From Setoptus koraiensis (taxonomy: Eukaryota > Arthropoda), in NCBI GenBank assembly GCA_048013815.1, contig CM106586.1, positions 24,118,001 through 24,182,000 on the forward strand: 64,000 bases of DNA, in the 5' to 3' direction. The notes under the pieces are model-generated. The model was given only the letters and a program-made list of their open reading frames with translations. It did no database searches and was not told the origin of the DNA. Position 1 is the first letter of the stretch. Every line of letters begins with the position of its first letter. Shown piece after piece: positions 33,146-48,100 of this stretch. Both the position numbers and the translations under genes were made by a program.

Positions 33146-36100
33146 ATAAGAGTTAGCGTAGGGCCAATCTAAATGTGTGCCCCTACGCTGGCTAGCACCG
33201 GTGTCAGTGTAATTCTTTGCCATTCTCTTGCGTAATCTTTTTCAATTTGAATGTCGCCTGTCATTGGAACTGGCTGCTTATGTTTGTATGCTTATGTAAC
33301 CGATGGGTGCAGCAGATATGCCTAGTTACATTTGCACAACAGTTACAATTGCAAATGCCATTATGTCATTGTGAGCTGCTGGCCGGCTTTTCAACTATCC
33401 AACTGCTATTGCCCAGCAGCTTAGCTTACATCTTGTAGCTTGGCGCGTCGTGTGGCGCCGGCGGCCAGTTTAGTGGGCTCGTGTAACACGCACTCGATAC
33501 ACCAGCTCCGTGTTACTTAACTGCCCTGCTGAACAGCTCAAAACAGCACCGTTACAGTTGCGTAACATCTGACGCACGAGTAAAATCTTTTCTAATGAGC
33601 CGTTTGAGAATACTCTACCTCACGCACGCACACACACACGCACACACACACGCACACACATGAGGCTTGAGAGTGGGCTGAGAGTGAATGAGAGAGAGTG
33701 GCCAAAAGTGGCAAAGTCACTCTCATATCCGCCATTATCCAGCCGCGCGCTGGCATATTGTGTTCAAGTCAGAGCAATCATCTCAGCATGGACAAGAGAT
33801 CAAGTTGATTTTGTAAGATCAACTTGATTTACAGCATAACATGGCAACATTCACTCCAAACTACTGACCACTGACCGCCGACCACTGACCACTGAATACT
33901 GTCCAAATGTTTTGAGCTCAGCTGCCCCCAACCACCTCGTACCCTAATACGGTATTAGTAATACCCCTCTCCAAATGCCTCTCCAAATGCCTCTCCAAAT
34001 GCCTCTCCAAATGCCTCTCCAAATGCCTCTCCAAATACCTGTATGTTGAGCGTGGCGAGCAAGTAATTGAGTCTAACTCACTCACTTCATCTCAACAAAC
34101 TCAACTCGCTTTGCTGCTGGCCAGACCCCAACCATACAACACAAAACTATATAATGCTGGCCAATGTGTGGCAAGCCATTATTATGACGAGGCCCAGAAT
34201 AAAAGTCTCCTCTGAGTGCCGTTAAAACATTGATATGGCCGATATAAGCCGTGGCGCGCAAAGCCCGATGATTCGAGTCTTGTAATGCAAACAATTTCAT
34301 CTAATCGCACCAGCCAGCAACTGACAACAGTCTGGTCATCTGTTCAGCCGTGTTCGGCTCAACTGTTCAATTTGAAGTTCAATTTGAACAGTTCGGCCGA
34401 ACAAACTGAAAGCCATTCCAGCTGAACGAGCTATTTGGTTGGTTGGGCCACGCCGAGTGGCCTCAATATTTTTGAATGTTTGCGCAAATGGGCGCGTGCA
34501 AACTCGTGCAAATTCGTGCCCCATGCACGATGGCCACACCAATTGGCAGTGGCACAGTTACAAAATTAAAATTATTACATGTAAACGAATTACTGGCACT
34601 GGCCGGATTTACAGCGGACCTCTCCAAGGGCAGCCAAGCGCCAAAACAAACGCACTACGGATGCGAATTTGCAAATATCCGTGCAGCCGCGCTATGCGAT
34701 AATAGCGATAATTGGTTCGGGCGCGCTTGTTGGCAACGCGGGCAACGTGTTATGTGGGCCATTTAGCATTGGGCGAGATGTGGCCAGTGGTTGCGTGCCA
34801 CAACCACTGGCACCAACTCTGGCTACTAGTGCCGGCTAATGTTGGCTAATAGAATTGAGATTAGATTATTGAGACAGCGAGATTGTAGCTAATCGAATCG
34901 CAATTGCCAACTTACAACTTGCAAGCGACCAAGGTGAATTGTTAGTTATCGCTGGCTCACACTTGCACTCAGTGTGCAATCAATCACCCATTGGCCATTG
35001 TTTGTTTCGTGGCCTCCTTCTCTTGCTACTCCGGTGCTCAAACGGCAAGCCAACGGAAGGGGCACAAATAAAAGTTGCCAGTTGCCTGATACATTCGCAT
35101 ACGCGCATATCGCATGCGAACAATTGATTGAGAGAATTGTTGCATCGACAATGTTGCAGACAAAAAATCCATTTGACCATTTGACCATTTGACCACTTGA
35201 GCAAGCAAACAAGAGGCTGCACAATTTGCGAGCATCGTCACTGTTTGTTTTGCTACAATTGAATCAAGCAAATAGTGCGAGCACGTACTGATCATGACAC
35301 CACGCTTGTGTCTTGTCACTCGCTCAGTCGGACAGTCGGACAGTCGGCCGGTCAGCCGGTCAGCCGGTTGGACGCTCAGACGGCCGGACAGTCGGACAGT
35401 TAGACAAATGACATGTGGTTGAGTGGCACGTTGGCCATATCAATGAGTAGTGAATAGTTGCGCTCACGTTTTACTTCATCGCATCACCCTGTCAGCATTG
35501 ATAAGTGAAAGCGAATAACTAAAACGGCCCAATTTATCTAATTTGTTGCCATTGTTGCTAGATCCAAATGAACAAACAATATTATACAATATAATATATA
35601 TTTGAATTTGACGCACACGGGCACGATGTATGTTTATTTGTGTCGATTCAATTACATCAATCAACTGACGATATAACTTGATGCAGTCTCCGTCATAGTG
35701 TTACAATTCAGCATTTATCTGTTACATGAGTCACTTACTCTGTAGTATGTGACACAAGTTATGTAACATAAGTTAGGTAACTGTAAATACGATATGATGA
35801 TACAGATAGTGTGATGACTGCAAATATGAAAAGGTTACAAATAGACACAATTACAACAACCACTGGCCCAATCATTTGGCAATCATTGGTTGTTGTTGGC
35901 TCTCAATTGGTTTATTGTATTTCTGCAAACTATTTGTGGCAAACAAACTATTTGTGCACGTAATACATTTGTTGTTATGAGTTATTATTGTTACTACGAG
36001 TCACAGTTATAGTTACAGTGATACCAGCCAGCTAGCAGTGAGTAGTCACTGGCGAGATAGTATAGCCACCACAAATTGGGCTGCCATAGCTCACTGTTAC

Positions 36101-39100
36101 ATCACAAAGCACATACTGCTGTATCAATTGATCAAACATGACATTGCGCAACATGCCTGCCAGCATAACAAGACATGACAAGACAGGTGGCTATCGTAGG
36201 GGCGCAACGTGGCCACTAAAACGACGCCAACGCACAACAAACCGTTGAACGTGTCAGTGGCGTTTGGCACGTGCAAAACAAGTTGTGTGTGTGTGGCCGG
36301 CGGCGGTGGCGGCGGCCAACTTGTCACTGATAATGCAGCTTGTTTTTATTTTACTGTCTGTTTCAGCTTGTTATGTAATGTATGTATTGGTCAACACAAC
36401 ACAACACAGCACAACATTACATAACATTGCTTGTTGTTTGTTTGTGCCAACAACAAGCTACGTTTTGTGATGTTATGTAACGTTGTGTTTGTTGTAGCTG
36501 TTGTGAGTTAGTTAGTTGAGTCAGTGGGCCGCTTGCATCCCAATTGCAGTGGCCCAATCGGCGAGCTGGCCAAAGCGGCAAAAGTGAACAATAACAAGTG
36601 AATAATAAGTGACCACTTGACCACAATTCATTATGCACGCTGTTCACCATTTTGCTGTATGCTGTTTGCTGCACAGCTCACACACACACAATACAGCTCA
36701 CACAATTCATTCAGCATGTCGCAGCTTTACCGGTAACACATTACGTAACATAGGTGACAGTATCACAGTAACAAACGGCGACAATGTTTTGCAACAAGTT
36801 TGTGTGTCATTTGTTGTGTCGTCGTTGTCGTGCCGCTCATTGGTCAAAATAAGCACGCGCACAACAACAGCTGCTGCTGTGAATATCATTACTGTGCCAA
36901 TGACAACTGTCATTTCAAAGCAACTATTGTTAACTGTGTCACTGTCATTGACACATGTCATTGTCAGCTGTTGTTTACAAGTTAACTTGAGCAACTCATG
37001 TAAAACTAATTGCGTCTATCTCGCATGCCCATGGCCGCTCGCTTCAATCGTTTTATCTGGCTCAAACTGGGCTCTTCTTCTATTGATGCCATTCAATATC
37101 AAGTTGCTATTATGTAACCAACAAACAATGTAGCTACATGTGAAAGTGTGAAAGTGGCCCCTTGTGGTCAAATATTGCTTATTGGCTATCAGTTATCGGC
37201 TATCGGGCTACTAACGGGTTATGTAACGATGTGTGCTGGCCCCATTCTCACAAATTGTAAGCTCACAAATTGTTAGCTCATAAATTGTGTTTGTGTTTGG
37301 CCAGGGATGAAATCGAGCAGTTATAGCAGTTGCAATGTAATCATTGTTGCCTCTGCACCTCGTACAGGTATGTTGTGTGTCACAACTGTCTATCACAATT
37401 GTTTGTCTGAATGGATTTTTGAATGGTGACGCATAATTGTGAGCTCACAATCATAGTCTGTTGTCGATTGTAAGTGTGTAAGGTAAGTGTGTATCAGATG
37501 CAACGATAGACAATTCAAATTTATAGTTCCACTGTGATTGTGCGACAGCCACAACATAACGCCTACATCTTATCTGACTTGATTGCCAGCTGATGTGAGC
37601 GCTTTAATTTACGCTTTAATTACATAATGACATTATCCAAATAACAATTATCTCCACTTATCAAGATGGACTTTTCATGCGTGCATTTGAGTCATTTCAA
37701 TTGCCATTTGAGACAACACTGTCCATCTACTCAGCAATCAGCTGTCTGCTGTCTGTTGTCTGTTGAATTGATTATTTAATGATAATGATGATGCAATTCA
37801 CTTTAGATGCATCGCTCGTGTATCCCTCAATAAGCTCGCTGTCACTCACATCTCTGTCGCTCTCAATCGCGCCCCTTTGGTCTTGCCAAGTAACAGTGAC
37901 TAACTGAGGCGAGTAGCTCACTGGCCACTGACAATGGCCAATACAGCTTGCGCGGCACACTTAGCACGCTTAATTTAATTAAATGATTGTTGAGTTTGTG
38001 AGTTCACACAAACTCAACAATGCATAATATTATGTAACTGTTAGTGAATTCGTCGTTAATTTGGCTTGACACTGTGACAATACTCAGACAATACTATTGC
38101 ATTGGCCACTGACTGCGCACAGTGCGAATATATATAAATATATATTACATGCATATGTAATAAGCAGCTACAAACTGGCAAACTAAAGCACCAGCTCAAA
38201 TCTATTACATAATACATTAGATATTGAGCGATGCCCATTGCAAATATAACATTATTAGAGCTTGCTGTAATTAAGCTTGTTGCCTTGATGCCATGGTGTT
38301 ATTATACAGACATATTGATATGTTTACAATACAGTGGCGCACAAGTTGTTTGTTTGTTTGTTGGTTTGCTTGTTTGTTTGCTTGCTTGCTCGTTGGGTCA
38401 AATGAGCCAGCACAAATGCGGATATTATTTGAGAATATTCTCGGCATGCAAGTTTGTCAGCAGTTGCTTTGGTTTGGTTGGTGCCATTGTGACTGGATCG
38501 CTCTAATCAAGGCTGCATTGGCATTGTGTTATTTAACATTGGCATTTTATCATATAGACGGATGACCGCTCAAATAAAGTTAACACTCACTGTCCACTTG
38601 TAATGAGTAACATTCATTAGCATAATGCCATGAGACATTGTCAAGACATATGAGTCATGACAGTGTTAATATGCAAAACAGTTGTTGTGGGCGAGCAGCA
38701 TCTTTGCAATAATGAGTCCATTCGGATAATAGCGAAACAGTGGTGAGAGTTGGGCCCACTTTCCACTACAAACTCACCTAAGTCTCTCATCTCGTATCAC
38801 ATATACACACATTTACATGGTGAGCCTACGAGTGTATTTACTGTATGTTGTTGCTGTTGTTGTTGTTGTTGTTGCAACATGACATTTGTGTGCCAGAAAA
38901 GGGGCAATCGTTAAATTGTCAGCATTATGAATAGTAGCCACTGTTGTCGTTGTTGTTGCTGCTGCTGCTGTTGTTTGGCAGCGACGTAACGGGCCGATTG
39001 AGGCCAGTTGAACTGCCAAACAAGCGAACAGTAAAAAATAATGCAAACAAACAAACACTGAGCATCCAACAGCAAACAAATAGAAAAGTCGCTTGTGGCT

Positions 39101-42100
39101 GTCGGTGTAGCTGTCGGTGTTGCTGTTGGTGTGCTCAAACGGGCACAGCAACTGCCAAGAGTAAATGCAGTTCATGTGCATCAGTGGCCATCAGTTACAT
39201 AACGGCACAACGACAACAACAGCCACAACAACAACGACAGCGACAACAACAACGACAGCAACGACAACGACAGCCACAAGCGACAACAACAACAGTTGTT
39301 AGCCAGTTACGAGCAGCGAGGCACCTTTGCTCGCTCTTTTGTTGGCCAGCTCGTGTGCCATACGTGTCTATACGTGTCTAAACGTGCGGTCTGACAATTG
39401 CGACAGAAACAATGAGATGATGATGCTCGCTTGCTAATGCAAATGATCTTGTTGTAGCTGCTATTGCGTTACTTTTTACAATACAACAAGCAAACTTAAG
39501 TGAAGTGAAGTGCCAGTCAAGTGCCAAGCTCGCCAGGCTATTCACTGCGGGCAACGAGCGCATTAGACTCAGTGCACAGAAAAGCGCGTTACTCAGCTAT
39601 TTTTACGTGTCGTGCACACTTAGACGATTAAATTGCTTTTATTTGGGTAGCTGCTATTTGGGTATTTGGGTATTCGGGTGGCGAGCTAAGCAAATAGCAC
39701 GAGCCAGCGCATGAGAGGAGTTAGGTGAAGTTGATGCAGTGATTGTTGTGTGCATCAATTGTGACATTGTTACGCAACCGACTACAACTGTTCACGCTGG
39801 CGCACTGCGCCTCCTTTTTGGCTCGTTTGGCACAAGGTGAGCACGAGGTGAGCACGAGGCGACCAGCAGCACCAATGGCAGCATTGAACCAGCAAGCGAC
39901 TTTTTGGCTAGTGAGAGGTCACCTCGATCAATCTATGCAACCTGTGCAAGCCTTGTTACGTACGCTCTCTGTGCCGTGCCACTGAAAATAGCACTATTGA
40001 TCATTATTAGATCTACGGTCGCATAGATCTAATAATGTGCTCACTGGCTGCTTGAGCCGTCTCACTCTATGCACTTGCTGCTGTGACTTACTGTGCTCCA
40101 TCCATCATGATCATTATTACATCATCTTGCTTGCTTACAATTGTTAGATGGTTGCACGTGGTTTATAGTGCGTGTTTGTTATGCTGTTTATATGGCAGTT
40201 TAGCTTTGGATTAGCACGAGTTGCTGGTGGTCAGTGGACGAGAGACGCTGGCCCAAGAACGAGGCCAAGAGTGAAGAAAAGTTTCGCCAGACACAAACGT
40301 AACAACAATGATCGCATCAATGATTATTCAGTTCATGTAGTGTTTATATAGAGACAACATTCATCAACGCCAACATCATAATCATAATCTCATCATTTCG
40401 TATCATTGCCGCTGTACACCATTTGTTGCAACTTGCAACCACCTCTTGTGTACACACTATATCCACCGTATATGTCGCTATAGATCGGCTATTGGCCGGC
40501 TACTGATCGGGTATTGGCCGGGTATTGGCCGGGTATTGGCTGGATGTGCGGCCAAAGTACGGCCAATAGCACAGTGTCCAGCCAAGGGTAGGTGTCATCA
40601 CATAATCATCGCCAGTGGAGATGCCGTTGGCTTTAGTTGGCCGGCCAGACGGACAGTGAGACAGAGAGACAGAGTAATTGGCCCAACAAGCAGCCAAGCG
40701 TCAATTTGTTGTTGTTGGCCAATGGTCGGCCAATGATCGGCCGACAAATAAACGACTGCGACACGCTCGCACTGACCGGTTGTGTCGATCAAATGATGAG
40801 ACAAGCAATCGGTTATAATATTTGCTCATCATTCATCATTTTCACTCGATAACTTGAGTTGTCGATAACTTGAGTCTGGCCCAGTTGCCGAGTCGCCGAG
40901 TCGCCGAGCCGCCGAGTCGAGCCTTGTGGCGATTGGCGCCGGCTATTGCATCACTCAAAATATAGATTATCTCAGTGGTGAGATATTATTCGAGATGCTA
41001 TTTGAGATATGTGACGACGAGCATTGCGCAATGACGCTGGCGATAGTATCATCTTGCGATAGTTGCCACTGTTGCGATTGTTGTTGTCTGGTGTCCAGTG
41101 CACAGCCACAACCACCAACAACCGCCAACAACTTGCTGCAGCTCGCCTTCGATCTGGCTCGCGTTTATCTGGCTCGATCAATCAAACACCAACATCGACA
41201 GCCCGACGCCCACACACAAGCCAAGCATAACAACAGCCAGCCAGTGGAGCGACAAACATTGCTCATCCAATAGCCTCGCACCATGAGGCTCATAGTATGA
41301 GGCTCATAGTATCATACTATTAGTATGAGGCTATTGCATCACTATTCACTATTACCACTGTAATGAGCCAATGGCCGGACGCAGCAAAATAACGCGCGTC
41401 AATCACGCCAAGATGCGTTATCACGCCACCAGCAGCGTATTGTTTAGCATTGGCAGCTCACACAATAATAATAACACACAACATGTGGGCGCCAAGATAA
41501 ATAAATAAATAAATTTGCATAACTATTGTGAGTGGCAGTGTCACTTTGTTTGCAGTTTGTTGCAGCACAAAACTGTTACTGTCTCATCACTGCAGACCAG
41601 TCATCGCTGGCAAGATCGTTTCTTGTTTTGTCGCTTTCTTGTTTGCGTCATCTCGCTCGTCATCTTGTGCAATCGTTAGGCGTGTTATTATGTAATTACA
41701 TGCATGAGGGCGCACATATCGATATCGATCACTGTGTGATTTAGCTGTAGTTTTAACATTGATGGCGAGTCTCATTGATTGGTTGTTGGCATTGCGTCCA
41801 TTGTGATGCCGACTCGCGTACAGCCAACAGCCAATAAAGCCGCTGGCCAATGAAGTCACCAGCTGATGTATCCAACACAAAAGGACAGTTTGGCAGTTGA
41901 CGCTGACAGTTGGTCGCATTTTGTATCGGACAATTGGGCAAGTTGGTATTGTTATATAGTACCATTATTTAGCACACTTATTTGGCCACCTAGCGCTCAA
42001 GTTGAAATGAAAATCTCAACATTTCTAACTTAACATGTGGCCGTCATTGTGAAGACGGTGCAATTGAAATTGAGCACTGGACTATCGGCAACTATTAATA

Positions 42101-45100
42101 TTAATATCGTTGCCATTGTTATAATTGCAACAATTGTTACAATCACCAAAAGAAATATCTCTTGCCAATGCGCCAGATGCGATTTATAATATAGATTGAG
42201 AATAGGTGAATTGAAAACTTACAAACGACAACATTGATAATTCACAATGATAATTCACAAACAATGAAAAGAAAAAGAAGAGCGAGCTGGCAGCTTTTGA
42301 GCCAACTGGCTTACAAGTTGTTAGATTAAATTAAATTAAATCAGATTATAATTATAATCAAAATTAAATCTTGTCCACTGGCGGTGTCTAGCGGCAACAA
42401 CAACAACAACTGTTTGCTACTTGATGGTGGTCACGTAACGGGAGCCAGATCACTCACCTGTTCGTGCTACCAGCAACGTGCTGCACTCTGCACAGTGGCA
42501 CAATGACCACATGCCACTGGTGATATGATACCAGCAATATGTCTTGTCAACTATGAACCAACTTCATACCAGCTGATATGTGGATATTCTTTCATTATGT
42601 TTGGTCTTTTTGAGTTGACAGTTGTCAGCTGACTGGAGTGTCAGCTTATTCACGCTGAGCGCATAAGTGAGCGCACATGCGATGAGTGGGCCCACTTATC
42701 CGTTAACTCAACTCAAGCCAAGTGAGGCCCCTTGTTCCGGTATTGTGTCGCGTTGGCTTTGTGTGCGCGTGCTTGCGCGTGTTATAACGTGTTATGAAGA
42801 GTGTGTCATTACATAAGTCACCACTTGGTTTGGTGAGTGCACTATACTGGCCAATACCTGATACTGAAACCTGCTTGCTGGCTATGTCTGGCTATACACT
42901 CACTTATATACACTGGCTATAAGGGCGGCCAGATAAATTGTTGTAGGCAGTGCAAAGTTGTTGTTGTTGCTGTTGTTGTTGTTTGAGTGAACTTGACCAA
43001 CAAAGATCCGAAGGGGGCCAACAAACAATCGAATTGACAAAGGGGGCACAAAGAGCAAAGAATTGACATCCGACCAGCACACTTATTGACTTTTGGCTTG
43101 ACCCGTTATTAGCCATACGCCGCGCTCGGCACCAACTGACAACAAACTTGAGCCACTGTTTTATCGGCCACTGGCCAACAACTGAACGCCGGCCAACAAC
43201 CGAGGCCCGAGGCAACTCATTCACTTGTCACCCAAGTTGAAGTGAACAAATATGGCCGTGCCAGGTGTTGTCGTTGTTGTCGTTGTTGTCGTTGTTGTTG
43301 TCGTTGTTGTTGTCGTAATGTAAGCGATGCACAGAGTGATGCACACACTCACATGACATAACTTTTTCTGCTCGCATGATCCGTTGGCGCGGCTTCTTTC
43401 GGCGTTCTTCGGAGGTTCTGTCGGTTCTGTCGGTTCTGTCGGTTCTCTGGGTTTGCTTGGTTCGCTTGGCTCTTTTGGGTTTGTTGATCCGTTTGCTGCG
43501 ATATGATAGATAGCGCCAGTGGCCACGATAAAAACGAACCCAACCCAACCAAATCGGGCATCCCCAACGCACGCCCAATCGGCAACCAAGAGTAAGCCCC
43601 GTTCTGTTTGGCACACTGCACATTAAACGAGCTGGCACAGCGAGGTGTTGGGCCGGCTCGCTCATGTGCGCAAACAACAATTGAACTGCTTTTGCTGGCG
43701 TTAGTTAGTTTGGGGCCAAACTATTGTCGACATACAACACAACCAACACACAGCTAGCGACAGGGGCCAGCTAACGAACAGCCCGCGCCCGATGCTAATA
43801 CAATTTTCACTTGAATTAATCTAATTTTCGCCTCCACTGAGCCCTCTCTTTGTTTGTTTGAGCATGCTGACTCACTGACCATTGCTCACTGTTGGCTGGT
43901 CACTCGCTGGCTGTTGGCTGGTCACTCACTGGCCAGTTCTCAATGGTCAGTCGCTGGCTGGCTCTCAATGTTCGGCCAGTTAAACGGACATCACGGATAA
44001 TATCAGCGGCAGCAGATTGTTATTGGCCGTTTCATCAATTGTGTACCAAAGTGTGTCCACCAGTAACGGGACTTAGTTAGCTTAGCTGACCACCAGACGC
44101 TAACGCTTGGCTAGAGAATGTTGAGCTTATTCATTATTATTATTATTATTATTATTATAATATAAGCAACCATGTCGAGCATTCAAGCAAATCAATGCTC
44201 ACACGCACGCACACATTTTGGCGCTATTTCCATTTAATTTCCACTGATGACATTGTTCTCTGCGAGCGCCTGATCACTTATAACTTTATTTATAACTTAT
44301 ATATCCATATATATACTCAATGATCGGCTGCTGCTTGCCATCGGCGATTGACCGCTGGTCGCGGGCTGTTGGTGAGCGTTGCTGGCAAGTCGTTGCTGGC
44401 AAGTCGTTGCTGGCAAGTCGTTGGCGAGCAGTTGGCAAGTAGCTGGCGAGCAGTTGGCAAGTAGCCGGCAAGAGGTCGCTGTTGGCCGTAATCAGATGAT
44501 TAGTGGGGCATGAGAGTGACAGGCATCAGTCTGAGCTGGCTAACTAGCTTATCATGATATTATCATCATCAACGTTGGATCTATAACAGGCCAAATAACT
44601 ACAACGGGCCGAATAACTGTAACAGGCCCAACAACTATAACAGGCAACGACAATAATAAACAAATGTAAATGGCATTGGCCGCTCAATATATTCATTTAC
44701 ATGTAGTGGACAGCGCAACAAAGCAGCGCCCAAATAAAGATAGAAATCAGATGAGATGAGATGAAATGAAATGAGAGCGCCCTTACATCACTCCTATCAA
44801 TGGCTTGTTGCGAGGCCTTATCGCTACGCCGGCCAAACAACGCCAGCGCCAACAACAACAGCAACAACAACAGCAACAACAACAGCAACAACAACAGCAA
44901 CAACAACAGCAACAACAACAGCAACAACAACAGCAACAACAAAGGGCGCCAACAAAGAATCAAGCAACAAAAGCAAATTAAGAAGTTGCCTCTCACTAGG
45001 TGGCCAGATTCTGGCTCTTTATTTATTATTATACAAGTATGACGCAAGTCTAATGAACTACCACTAACATAAATCAATGTACTTCTAGGTACAATGATGC

Positions 45101-48100
45101 TCGTTAGTCGTTGGCCCTTATTTCTAGTTAGTTGCTCTAGTTGCACTGGCCAGTAACTGGCAACCAAATAACTGGTTACTGGTTATGTAATATCATTGAT
45201 TGTGTGTGATCACAACTTGTGCCAGCAGCGCCGCCTATTGAAAGCAGCCACGTCTAACTTATTATACACAGAGTTAGACAGTCACAAGGTGCTAGGCAAG
45301 TGTCTATTTTGGCACTTGCTCGCAGCTATGCTTTCAATTGATGACAGGGGCTCTCATCAATTGAGAGCCATGAAAGCTGTTTAAGCGAGCAACTGGCCCC
45401 ACACAGCGGCACCACGATGACGCCTAGCTGCCATATACCACAACTATTATCGATATTAGCTCTATATCATATAGACTATATAAATCTATTACCTGACTAT
45501 ACATAAATATGCCGCAGTAAAGCTTTTGTTGTCAGCGGATTGAGCAGTGGATAAATAAATTGAATGAATAGAGGGCGCACTCTTTCTTCAAGAGGTTAGT
45601 AAATGATGATCACACTCTCGTATAGCCCGCATGTAGTGACTCGCATGTAGTGACTCGCATTTAGTGACTCACGTGTAGTTACTCACGTGTAGTGTAGGTG
45701 AATAACAGTGATTGAGTGAGCTTACTAAACTCAACTAGCTTATAGCCAGCACAAGCTATATTGGCCAGATAAGACTTGCCATCTTATTTTGGCAACTAAA
45801 TCTGCTTTTGTCAATCACCGCCAGAAGGTGGTGATATCACAATTGAGCTCTCTGTGAGTCTCATTTTGCACACTGTGAGATTGCTCTGGCGCTGGATATA
45901 TCACACATTGGATATCGCGCTACAAACAACGGCTGCCCATTGTGTCACAATGCTGCCATTCAAGCGGAACAGAGAGCGCGCCAACGCCACTAGGTGCCCT
46001 CTGTCTACCTATTGCCAGTGTTAACCAACAATTGCGAGCCTCGCTCTCTCTCTCGTAATATTGTGCCCAATATTGCCTAATACAGCCTAGTATTGCGTAA
46101 TGCAGCGTACGATTGCGTAATATAGCGCAGTATTGCGTAATAGCGAGTAAGTGGGCATGCCAATTGAACGAATTGACGACGATTGCGAGCTGTGCGAGTT
46201 GTGTGAGTTTTGCGAGTTTTGCGAGTTGGGCCCGCAGCAAAACAGTTGCCAACAAGCAAGTGTTGACCGGCAAAAGTGGGCCCACTCGAACTCGAAATCT
46301 CTCTGCACCCTGAGCCTCACAAATTGTGAGTCACACTGTGCGTTGGCTGCGCACACTGGCACACTGGCTCACTGGATCAGCACAGTGTGCCGTCTGAGCT
46401 CAAATGATCAGTTTGATTGCGATAGAAATCAATTCAATTTTATAACAATTGATCACAATTCAATTTGATCCAATTTAAAATGTGAAAAATGTGCATTCTC
46501 ATTCAACTGCCACTTTATGTGTGTGTGTGCGAGCTGCAAACAACAATCTTGGCCGAGTATTAGCCAGCACAAGATACAGTATAAGATACTGCGAGTTGGT
46601 CTGGCAGTTAACCAAGTGTTACAAACGCACACTGTCTCGCCAGAGCGCGCGATTTATCTCTGGGGCCGGGGGCCAGCACTCACTCAATGACTCACAAGTT
46701 TTGTGTGTACTTAAACTGGGCTTAAACTGCAAAAAAGCCTTGCTCGCATGCACCGGAATAACAGCAGCACGCCGAGAGCGTCGGATCAAATTGGTTTACA
46801 GTCGCCACTGAGCGAGCAATCCATCTTTTGGCCCCTCATTCCGCTAGCGAGGCTGTTGATGTTGTTCAGTTGTTGTTTGGTTGTTGCTCGGTCGTTGCTC
46901 GGTTGTGGCTCGGTTGTTGTTTGGTTGTTGGCATTGGTGCCTGCGCTGGCTTTGGTGCTGTTGTTGTCGGTGGTTGCGCATGCAAAAGTGGCCAAGGTGG
47001 AGTCAATTTCAGTTGAGCGAACCTCTTTCAGCGACTTAACGGGGGCCCCTCATAAAGTGGCCGCACTTTTTTATGCGCCTCCGTAACGCGCGTACAAGTT
47101 GTATGATACAACAAGCCAAAAACTGCCATTGGCGGCTATAATGGCCAGCCGAAGCACAGGCACGTATTTGGCCGCAGTCTTAGCCGGGCACGGTGCTGAT
47201 GTGATGATATTGTGCTGATATTGTGCTGATATTGTGGGCACGACCAGTGCCAACAAGGAGTGATAAGGGCGATATTTGTCGTGTCACTCTGACCGGCCGT
47301 TACGTAACAACATTAGCATCAGTGGCATCGGTGGCATCAGTAGCAATAGCCGGAGAGACTCATTGTAAATTTGGATAACCTCGCTCTCGCTCTCTTTCCG
47401 TTGCCTTGCTCGTAATACTATCACATTATTAGAATGAGACATAGATCAAATTTCCCGCTTGGCCTCCCCATTCATCTATTCTGTTGGTCTAAATCGATTT
47501 CTGATTATTTTCATCACCACCATTTGTGTGTGCGTGTGTGTGTGTCTCACTTAAATGGAGGTGCCATTATGCATCCAATTGCAACTGCAAGTCGCACCCA
47601 AACCCAAAGTCACAGTGTTGCGGGAAACCCTGTTTGCATGCATCCAGTTCTCAAATAAACTAATGATGGCTAGACAACAATGGCGACACTTCTTTTTTCA
47701 TCCCTCTCTTATTCGGGTGTGTACGTGTGTGTGTGTTTATCTGCTTGCCCATTTGTGTTGCTTGGGGTTCTTGTTTCGCCGAGGGCCAGCCAGCAATCTG
47801 GGGTTTATTCACCATTTACCATTCAAGTAACAGCCGGTATCTAACCAATTTGTGTGCCTACCCGAGACAAAGCCACCGTTGGGGCCTCTTTCTGTGCACG
47901 GCCCCAACTGCAACTGTAACTGCCGCTTGTGCACAGAAAGGGGCCCGCGCCAAGAGGCAAAAACTTTGCTCTGGCAGTCGCCAAAAAGAAAACGTGTCGA
48001 TACACTAACAATGATGGATGATCTCGTCAGAGACACACACACTCACAACTTATTCACATGCATGAATCTGCGAATATATAATCTCGTCACATTAGTTTTT

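Noticed and set aside
36633-37133. 166-residue plus-strand open frame.
   Set aside because: Composition is Cys/Val/Thr-rich without family resemblance, lies in repeats of GTTGT/ACAAC type, and overlaps other chance frames.
43221-43680. Three overlapping minus-strand frames with poly-Thr or poly-Asp/Asn and TDRTDRTDR-like repeats.
   Set aside because: They are translations of the GTT/GTC microsatellite and a GTTCTGTCG tandem repeat.
44697-45167. Minus-strand frame with a poly-Leu run and matching plus-strand poly-Asn/poly-Thr frames.
   Set aside because: All derive from the CAACAACAACAG array at 44850-44942.
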